Below, piece after piece: positions 30,727-35,236 of a DNA stretch of 35,236 nucleotides (position 1 is its first letter; each line of letters begins with the position of its first letter). The DNA comes from Streptomyces hokutonensis (GTDB lineage: Bacteria > Actinomycetota > Actinomycetes > Streptomycetales > Streptomycetaceae). Location: assembly GCF_000376565.1 (NCBI RefSeq), contig NZ_BARG01000116.1, forward strand, positions 1 to 35,236. The letters run 5' to 3'. The position numbers and the translations under genes are program-made. The notes below the pieces were generated by a model. The model saw only the letters and a list, made by a program, of their open reading frames with translations. It had not been told where the DNA came from and did no database searches.

Positions 30727-31449
30727 TCAGCGTTGCTGCAGCGCGAACGACGCCCCTTGATTGTCCGTGACGACGGCCACTTTTCCGTACGACGTCTCGA
30801 AGGGCGGGACCTGAACGCGCCCGCCTAGCCGCTGTACGGCCCCCAGAACAGCGGTGATGTCCTCGACCCGGAAGTGAACGAGGAAATGCGGCGGCATCTC
30901 CACCGGGAAGACGTCCGAGACGGGCGCCCGCCCGAAGTCCGGGGCGGCCTCCGGCCCGAAGAGGGCGTCTGTGAAAAGTCCGCCGTAGAAAGTGTTCGCG
31001 GTCTCCGTGTCGCGGGCGTACAGCTCGGCCCAGCCGAAGGTGCCCGCCTTGTGCCGGAGCCCGAAACCGGGGTGCCTGGCCGCCTGCCACAGCCCGAAGA
31101 CGGCACCCTCCGGATCGGCGGCCAGCGCGGCCGTGCCCAGCTCCCCCACCGGCATCGGCGCCATGAACACCTGCCCGCCGGCGTCCCGGATCCGCCCGGT
31201 CAGCCGCACCACGTCCGGCGTCGCGAAGTACACCGTCCACACGGTCGGCAGCCGCCCGTCCGCCTTGTGGGCGAGCGCCGCGACCGCCTCACCGTCCTTG
31301 CGGGCCCATACGGAGCCGCCGTACGCCTCCTCGAAGGTCCACCCGAAGAGCTCACCGTAGAACCGCCTGCCCGCAGCCAGGTCCGGCAGCTGTGCGTCCA
31401 CCCAGCAGGGGACGCCCTCTCCGTACGCGGATGCCCTGTTTTCGGCCAT
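30727..31449 (-). CDS. Two-domain VOC (glyoxalase/bleomycin-resistance-like) protein
   Basis: A 240-residue protein of two tandem VOC domains (about 8-120, GVPCWVDAQLPDLAAGRRFYGELFGW, and 125-238, FGWAELYARDTETANTFYGGLF). This double-domain type is common in actinobacteria and resembles the mycobacterial CFP30B-like antigen; activity unknown, possibly metal-dependent detoxification. ATG 31447-31449 is used; the frame extends 8 codons upstream. It lies between afsK (same strand, 179-base gap) and the divergent TetR gene. No operator motif is seen upstream. Confidence 0.88.
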   Translation of the reverse strand: MAENRASAYGEGVPCWVDAQLPDLAAGRRFYGELFGWTFEEAYGGSVWARKDGEAVAALAHKADGRLPTVWTVYFATPDVVRLTGRIRDAGGQVFMAPMPVGELGTAALAADPEGAVFGLWQAARHPGFGLRHKAGTFGWAELYARDTETANTFYGGLFTDALFGPEAAPDFGRAPVSDVFPVEMPPHFLVHFRVEDITAVLGAVQRLGGRVQVPPFETSYGKVAVVTDNQGASFALQQR

Positions 31450-31571
31450 ACCGTCAAAGTAACGGCGCCGCACGCACCCCGCAGACCAGGCACACCACCC
31501 TCTGGACCCTCGTGCACCCCATTTGCAGTCGGCCGAATCGCGCTCCGATCACCCCTCGGTAAGCTGACGGC

Positions 31572-32219
31572 ATGACAGGACAAGTGCGTACCGTCGACGG
31601 CCGCGTGGCCGGCCGGCGTGGGCAGGCGACCCGGCAGAAGCTGCTCGACTGCCTAAGCGAGATGCTCAGCTCCTCCCCCTACCGGGACGTCAAAGTCATC
31701 GATGTCGCCCGGAAGGCGGGGACTTCACCCGCGACCTTCTACCAGTACTTCCCGGACGTCGAAGGCGCCGTCCTGGAAATCGCCGAGCAAATGGCAACGG
31801 AGGGCGGGCAGTTGACCGAACTGCTCGCCGGCCGGTCATGGGTCGGCAAGGCCGGCTGGCAGACCTCGCAGGAACTCGTGGACGGGTTCCTGGAGTTCTG
31901 GCGCCGGAACGACGCGATCCTGCGGGTCGTCGACCTCGGAGCGGCCGAGGGCGACAAACGCTTCTACAAGATCCGCATGAAAATCCTCAACTCCGTGAAC
32001 AACTCCCTCTCGGACGCGGTCGCCGAACTGCAGTCCAAGGGCAGGGTCGACAAGGACGTGAACCCGGCGGCGGTCGCCGGTTCGCTGGTCGCGATGCTCG
32101 CGGCGGTCGCCTCGCACCAGAAGGGTTTCCAGACGTGGGGCGTCAAGCAGGCTGAACTCAAGCCGAACCTGGCGCTGTTGGTCCACCTGGGCGTGACCGG
32201 CAAGAAGCCGACGAAGTAG
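31572..32219 (+). CDS. TetR-family transcriptional regulator
   Basis: A 215-residue TetR-type repressor. The N-terminal helix-turn-helix is about residues 18-70 (ATRQKLLDCLSEMLSSSPYRDVKVIDVARKAGTSPATFYQYFPD); the C-terminal ligand and dimer domain is all-helical. It is the only TetR gene in the window and therefore the best local candidate for the protein reading the CTGACGnnnCGTCAG operators. An imperfect version, CTGACGGCATGACAG (31564-31578), covers its own start codon. Ribosome site is weak; a TAAGCT six bases before the ATG hints at a leaderless start. It is convergent with the F420 reductase-acyl-CoA dehydrogenase genes. Ligand unknown. Confidence 0.9.
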   Translation: MTGQVRTVDGRVAGRRGQATRQKLLDCLSEMLSSSPYRDVKVIDVARKAGTSPATFYQYFPDVEGAVLEIAEQMATEGGQLTELLAGRSWVGKAGWQTSQELVDGFLEFWRRNDAILRVVDLGAAEGDKRFYKIRMKILNSVNNSLSDAVAELQSKGRVDKDVNPAAVAGSLVAMLAAVASHQKGFQTWGVKQAELKPNLALLVHLGVTGKKPTK

Positions 32220-32280
32220 CGGTTCCTGCTTCCCAGGTTCTGACTTCTCAGGTCCCAAGTCCTGTCTCGCGGGCGGCGGT

Positions 32281-32766
32281 TCACCCAGGTGGACCGTCGC
32301 CTGCCCTGCGTGTGATCCGGAACAGCCGGATCTCGCGGTCCACCCGCGCCTGATACGTGGCGTACGGCGGCCAGAAGACGAGGGCCGCCTTCCACACCTC
32401 GGCCCGCTCCTCCCCCTCCAACAGCCGCGCGGTGACCGGGATTTCCGCGCCCTTCCAGCTGATCTCCGCGTCGGGATGGACGATCAGGTTGCGCGTCCAG
32501 GCCGGATGGCCCGTGCGCCCGAAATTGGACCCGATCAGAACCCACCCGTCCTCAACCGGCATACAGGCGAGCGGAGTACTGCGCCGCTGCCCGCTTCTGG
32601 CTCCCCTCGCCGTCAGGATCACCCCCGGCAGCATCTGGGCGCTGAGCAGCACCTTCCCGCGCGTCAGCCGGTGCACCGCCCGGTCGAGGGCGGGCACGAC
32701 ATGCGGGGCGACGCGCGCGAACGCGGGCGTCGAGGACACCTTCTGCACCAGCCGCACACCGATCAC
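32281..32766 (-). CDS. Ddn-like nitroreductase/deazaflavin-dependent oxidoreductase
   Basis: A 161-residue member of the Ddn/F420H2-dependent reductase family: LPGVILTARGARSGQRRSTPLACMPVEDGWVLIGSNFGRTGHPAWTRNLIVHPDAEISWKG is the core cofactor-binding region, followed by a C-terminal helix-strand (AALVFWPPYATYQARVDREIRLFRI). It probably uses F420 made through fbiC in the same window. GTG start at 32764-32766 overlaps the stop of the acyl-CoA dehydrogenase gene (GTGA), so it is the second gene of that operon and I infer that it acts in the same pathway, perhaps on an unsaturated or quinone-like intermediate. Confidence 0.88.
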   Translation of the reverse strand: MIGVRLVQKVSSTPAFARVAPHVVPALDRAVHRLTRGKVLLSAQMLPGVILTARGARSGQRRSTPLACMPVEDGWVLIGSNFGRTGHPAWTRNLIVHPDAEISWKGAEIPVTARLLEGEERAEVWKAALVFWPPYATYQARVDREIRLFRITRRAGDGPPG

Positions 32767-33953
32767 ACCGTCACCTCACGGCTCTCGAAGAGACGCGCAC
32801 CCTCGGCGGCGTACGCCCGCAGCCGGTGCACCGGCCCGAAGAGCAGTTCGTCACCGGCGGCACGCTTGAAATAGAGATGGGCCTCGTGCTCCCAGGTGAA
32901 CCCGATCCCGCCGTGCAGCTGGATCCCTTCGGCGGCGGCCCCGCGCAGCGCCTCCAGCGCCTGCGCGAGGGCGATCCCACCGACCCGCTCACCGTTGCCG
33001 ATGGCCCAAGCGGCGTAGTAGGCAGCCGACTTGGCCGCCTGCACCTGCACATACACATCGGCCAGCCGGTGCTTCACCGCCTGGAACGACCCGATCGCCC
33101 GCCCGAACTGCTCACGCTGCTTGACGTGTTGAACGGTCCGCTCCAACGCCCGGTCGGCGGCCCCGACGGCCTCGGCGGCGAGTACGGCGGCTGCGCTGTC
33201 ACCCAGCGCGGAAAGCTCCCGTAGCAGCCGCGGGCTGTCGTCGACGCCCAGCAACTCCCCTTCCACATCCCGCAGTTCGATGCGCGCCTGCGGCCGGGTC
33301 GCGTCGAGCGCGGTCTGCCGGGTCCGTACGAGCCCGTCGGCGTCCCCCGCGACGAGGAAGAGGAGAGTCCGTGACCGGGCGAATCCGCCGGTATGGGCGG
33401 CGACAAGGAGCAGCTGGGCACTGTGCCCATCGAGAACCTGCGCGACCTGCCCGTACAACCGCCAGCCGCCGTCGCCCAGTTGTCTGGCCTGTACCCCGCC
33501 CGCACGCCCGCCGCCGGCCCACTCGGTGTCGTTGGGGCCGGTGAGGGCGAGGGCGGTGGTGAGGGCGGTGCCGGGTACGGCGAGGGCGGCGGTCAGCGAA
33601 CCGGCGGCGATGCGGGGCAGCAGCGAGGCGCGCTGGGCTTCGGTGCCGAGTTCCAGAACGAGCGGCGCGGCGAGCGCGGCGGTGGCGAGCAGCGGGGAGG
33701 GCGCGAGGAAACGGCCCGTCTCCTCTGCCGCGAGGGCGAGTTCGGTCGCCGAGCAGCCGACACCGCCGTAGGCCTCGGGGAGGGCGAGTCCGGGCAGGCC
33801 GAGCTGCTGGGCAAGGGCGGTCCAGAGGGCGGGGTCGTGTCCGGCGGGGGTATCGACGGCGGCACGCAACTCGTGGGAACCGCACCGCTTTTGGAGCAGT
33901 TCGCGGAGGGTACGGCGGATCTCGTCCTGCTCGGCGGTGAAGCTGGCGTCCAT
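32763..33953 (-). CDS. Acyl-CoA dehydrogenase
   Basis: A 396-residue flavoprotein introducing an alpha-beta double bond into an acyl-CoA. Visible: N-terminal helical domain (FTAEQDEIRRTLRELLQKRCG), LPEAYGGVGCSATELALAAEETGR, the FAD-binding REQFGRAIGSFQAVKHRLADVYV and QLHGGIGFTWEHEAHLYFKRA. The end motif resembles FadE subunits that work as heteromeric pairs in actinobacterial steroid degradation; no second subunit gene is seen here, so it may be homomeric or have its partner elsewhere. ATG 33951-33953 has GGAGGG 7 bases upstream, and a palindromic operator lies just beyond it. Divergent from the second Ltp gene and coupled to the F420 reductase gene. Confidence 0.92.
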   Translation of the reverse strand: MDASFTAEQDEIRRTLRELLQKRCGSHELRAAVDTPAGHDPALWTALAQQLGLPGLALPEAYGGVGCSATELALAAEETGRFLAPSPLLATAALAAPLVLELGTEAQRASLLPRIAAGSLTAALAVPGTALTTALALTGPNDTEWAGGGRAGGVQARQLGDGGWRLYGQVAQVLDGHSAQLLLVAAHTGGFARSRTLLFLVAGDADGLVRTRQTALDATRPQARIELRDVEGELLGVDDSPRLLRELSALGDSAAAVLAAEAVGAADRALERTVQHVKQREQFGRAIGSFQAVKHRLADVYVQVQAAKSAAYYAAWAIGNGERVGGIALAQALEALRGAAAEGIQLHGGIGFTWEHEAHLYFKRAAGDELLFGPVHRLRAYAAEGARLFESREVTV

Positions 33954-33970
33954 GACACTTCCCTCCAGAT

Positions 33971-33985
33971 CTGACGGTCCGTCAT
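33971..33985. promoter_or_regulatory. Palindromic operator 7 (acyl-CoA dehydrogenase / Ltp 2)
   Basis: CTGACGGTCCGTCAT; the inner 13 bases TGACGGTCCGTCA form a perfect odd-centred palindrome (33972-33984). It sits between divergent genes, 17 bases upstream of the acyl-CoA dehydrogenase ATG and 44 bases upstream of the Ltp ATG, so one site could control both. Confidence 0.75.
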
Positions 33986-34029
33986 ATTAGGAGTCCGGGC
34001 ACGATATGCACAGAGGGAGGAGGCCCCTC

Positions 34030-35202
34030 ATGACACCGGGGAGCCGCAAGGTCGCCGTGGTGGGCGTGGCACTGTCCGACTGCGGACGGGTCGACGACAC
34101 GACCCCCTACGCCCTGCACGCCCAGGCGGCCCGCCGCGCACTGGCCGACGCGGGCCTGGACCGGTCCGTCGTGGACGGCTTCGCTTCGGCGGGCCTCGGC
34201 ACGCTGCCGCCGGTGGAGGTGGCCGAATACCTGGGCCTGCGCCCCACCTGGGTCGACTCCACCGCGGTCGGCGGCTCCACCTGGGAGGTCATGGCGGCGC
34301 ACGCGGCGGACGCGATAGCGGCCGGCCACGCGAACGCCGTGCTGTTGGTCTACGGCTCGACGGCCCGCGCCGACATCAAGGCCGGCCGCAGAACCGGCAA
34401 CCTCTCCTTCGGCGCCCGGGGCCCGCTCCAGTTCGAGGTCCCCTACGGCCACACCCTGATCGCCAAGTACGCGATGGCCGCGCGCCGCCACATGCTCGAA
34501 TACGGCACGACCGTCGAGCAGTTGGCGGAAGTCGCGGTACAGGCCCGCGCCAACGCCGCCCTGAACCCCGACGCGATGTTCCGCGACCCGATCACCGTGG
34601 ACGACGTCCTCTCCGGCCCGATGATCGCGGACCCCTTCACGAAACTGCACTGCTGCATACGGTCCGACGGCGGAGCGGCGATCCTGTTGGCAGCCGAGGA
34701 GTATGTCCGGGACTGCCGCACGGCACCGGTCTGGATACTCGGCACCGGCGAACACGTCTCGCACGCCACGATGTCCGAATGGCCCGACTTCACCGTGTCC
34801 CCGGCGGCGGTCAGCGGCCGCCTCGCCTTCGAACGAGCCGGCGTCCGCCCCGAGGAGATCGACTTCGCGGAGATCTACGACGCCTTCACCTACATGACGC
34901 TGGTGACACTGGAGGATCTGGGTTTCTGCGCGAAGGGTGAAGGGGGCGCCTTCGTGGAGAAGGGACGGCTACGAGTGTCAGGCGGCGAACTCCCCGTGAA
35001 CACGGACGGCGGCGGTCTGTCGGCCCAACACCCTGGTATGCGTGGGCTGTTCCTGCTGGTGGAGGCGGTTCGACAGCTGCGGGGGGAGGCGGGCGCCCGT
35101 CAAGTCACGGTTGGGGAGGGGGAGTTGCCACGCCTCGGGGTTGCCTCTGGGACGGGGGGATGGTTCTGCTCTTCGGGGACGGTGGTGTTGGGGCGGGGGT
35201 GA
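34030..35202 (+). CDS. Thiolase-fold lipid-transfer protein 2 (acetyl-CoA acetyltransferase-like)
   Basis: A 390-residue SCP2-thiolase/Ltp-family protein. Like the first Ltp here it lacks the usual Cys nucleophile loop (STAVGGSTWEVMAAHAADAIAAG), and has EIYDAFTYMTLVTLEDLGFCAKGEGGAF and NTDGGGLSAQHPGMRGLFLLVEAVRQLRG; unlike the first it keeps an HPG motif near the C-terminus, as in Ltp2-like proteins. A role as aldolase or acyl-CoA-binding partner is more likely than thiolysis. The ATG at 34030 has GGAGGAGG upstream; the frame start at 34006 is rejected. It is divergent from the acyl-CoA dehydrogenase gene, sharing operator 7. A DUF35 partner would be expected downstream, outside the window. 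Confidence 0.88.
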   Translation: MTPGSRKVAVVGVALSDCGRVDDTTPYALHAQAARRALADAGLDRSVVDGFASAGLGTLPPVEVAEYLGLRPTWVDSTAVGGSTWEVMAAHAADAIAAGHANAVLLVYGSTARADIKAGRRTGNLSFGARGPLQFEVPYGHTLIAKYAMAARRHMLEYGTTVEQLAEVAVQARANAALNPDAMFRDPITVDDVLSGPMIADPFTKLHCCIRSDGGAAILLAAEEYVRDCRTAPVWILGTGEHVSHATMSEWPDFTVSPAAVSGRLAFERAGVRPEEIDFAEIYDAFTYMTLVTLEDLGFCAKGEGGAFVEKGRLRVSGGELPVNTDGGGLSAQHPGMRGLFLLVEAVRQLRGEAGARQVTVGEGELPRLGVASGTGGWFCSSGTVVLGRG

Positions 35203-35204
35203 CG

Positions 35205-35236
35205 ATGTTGGTCACGAGGCTGCTGACCAGTGAGCG
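35205..35236 (+). CDS. Possible start of a further gene (partial)
   Basis: Two bases after the Ltp stop an ATG opens MLVTRLLTSE to the edge of the window, with a GGCGGGGG stretch upstream as a possible ribosome site. Only ten codons are visible, so neither reality nor product can be judged. Confidence 0.3.
   Translation, partial: MLVTRLLTSE

Noticed and set aside
28376..30760. A 794-codon plus-strand frame opposite afsK
   Set aside because: Gly/Ala/Val-rich shadow of the kinase gene, no domain.
32220..32280. A terminator between the TetR and F420 reductase genes
   Set aside because: Only short imperfect repeats (CCCAGGTTCTGACTT / CTCAGGTCCCAAGT), no convincing stem.
11311..33985. Assignment of the palindromes to KstR or KstR2
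   Set aside because: The known consensus half-sites (AAC/GTT and CAAG/CTTG types) differ from CTGACG/CGTCAG.
23641..35202. A complete steroid catabolic cluster
   Set aside because: No ring-cleavage enzymes, ketosteroid dehydrogenase, hydroxylase or Mce transporter are present; only side-chain-type enzyme families are seen.

Overview
The window looks like a chromosomal segment of a Streptomyces. Base composition is very GC-rich, third codon positions are strongly GC-biased, GTG starts and 4-base gene overlaps are common, and typical streptomycete families are present (AfsR/AfsS/AfsK, XRE-DUF5753 with DUF397, DUF6247, FbiC). The protein sequences of fbiC, afsR, afsS and afsK, and the fact that they lie close together, recall the S. 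coelicolor afsK-afsS-afsR-fbiC neighbourhood. That synteny is from memory and needs a database check.

Layout. 1-6.8 kb: a DUF2165 membrane protein, a small exported protein, fbiC (F420 precursor synthesis), a Tat-exported PHP-type phosphoesterase, an EEP-family nuclease/phosphatase and a small deazaflavin (F420)-dependent reductase. 6.8-12.2 kb: a leftward catabolic block of aldehyde dehydrogenase, D-aminoacylase-like amidohydrolase, LLM oxidoreductase and SDR dehydrogenase. 12.3-14.6 kb: two tandem, mutually related secreted proteins, then a LuxR-type regulator with a degenerate receiver. 14.7-16.9 kb: a second LLM oxidoreductase coupled to an ACMSD-type amidohydrolase. 17.1-20.5 kb: afsR and the repeat peptide afsS. 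20.6-23.6 kb: defence/regulatory small genes (VapC-like toxin and antitoxin, HATPase, XRE-DUF5753, DUF397, DUF6247 and a broken toxin). 23.6-27.7 kb: a FadD3-like CoA ligase divergent from a thiolase-fold lipid-transfer protein, a DUF35 protein and a crotonase. 27.7-31.5 kb: a small secreted protein, afsK and a two-domain VOC protein. 31.6-35.2 kb: a TetR regulator, a second deazaflavin reductase, an acyl-CoA dehydrogenase, a second thiolase-fold protein, and possibly the first codons of one more gene.

The main discovery candidate is a scattered catabolic regulon. Seven copies of a 15-bp palindrome, CTGACGnnnCGTCAG (at most one half-site mismatch each), sit in five promoter regions and essentially only in front of the catabolic genes: LLM (possibly with deacylase and ALDH downstream), SDR, amidohydrolase-LLM, CoA ligase and Ltp-DUF35-crotonase, and acyl-CoA dehydrogenase-F420 reductase and the second Ltp. 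In two promoters the palindromes are paired with exactly 27 bp between centres. The housekeeping and regulatory genes lying between them (fbiC, afsR/S, toxin-antitoxin genes, afsK) lack the motif. I infer one coenzyme-A-dependent degradation pathway (ligase, dehydrogenase, crotonase, retro-aldolase pair, flavin/F420 oxidoreductases, amidohydrolases) under one TetR-type repressor, possibly the TetR at 31.6 kb; the substrate is unknown.

Other points: the secreted pair may be aerolysin-like; a 21-bp tandem repeat precedes the LuxR gene; AfsR-box-like repeats precede afsS, which encodes five NVHAT repeats. Motif searches were done by eye and are not exhaustive.
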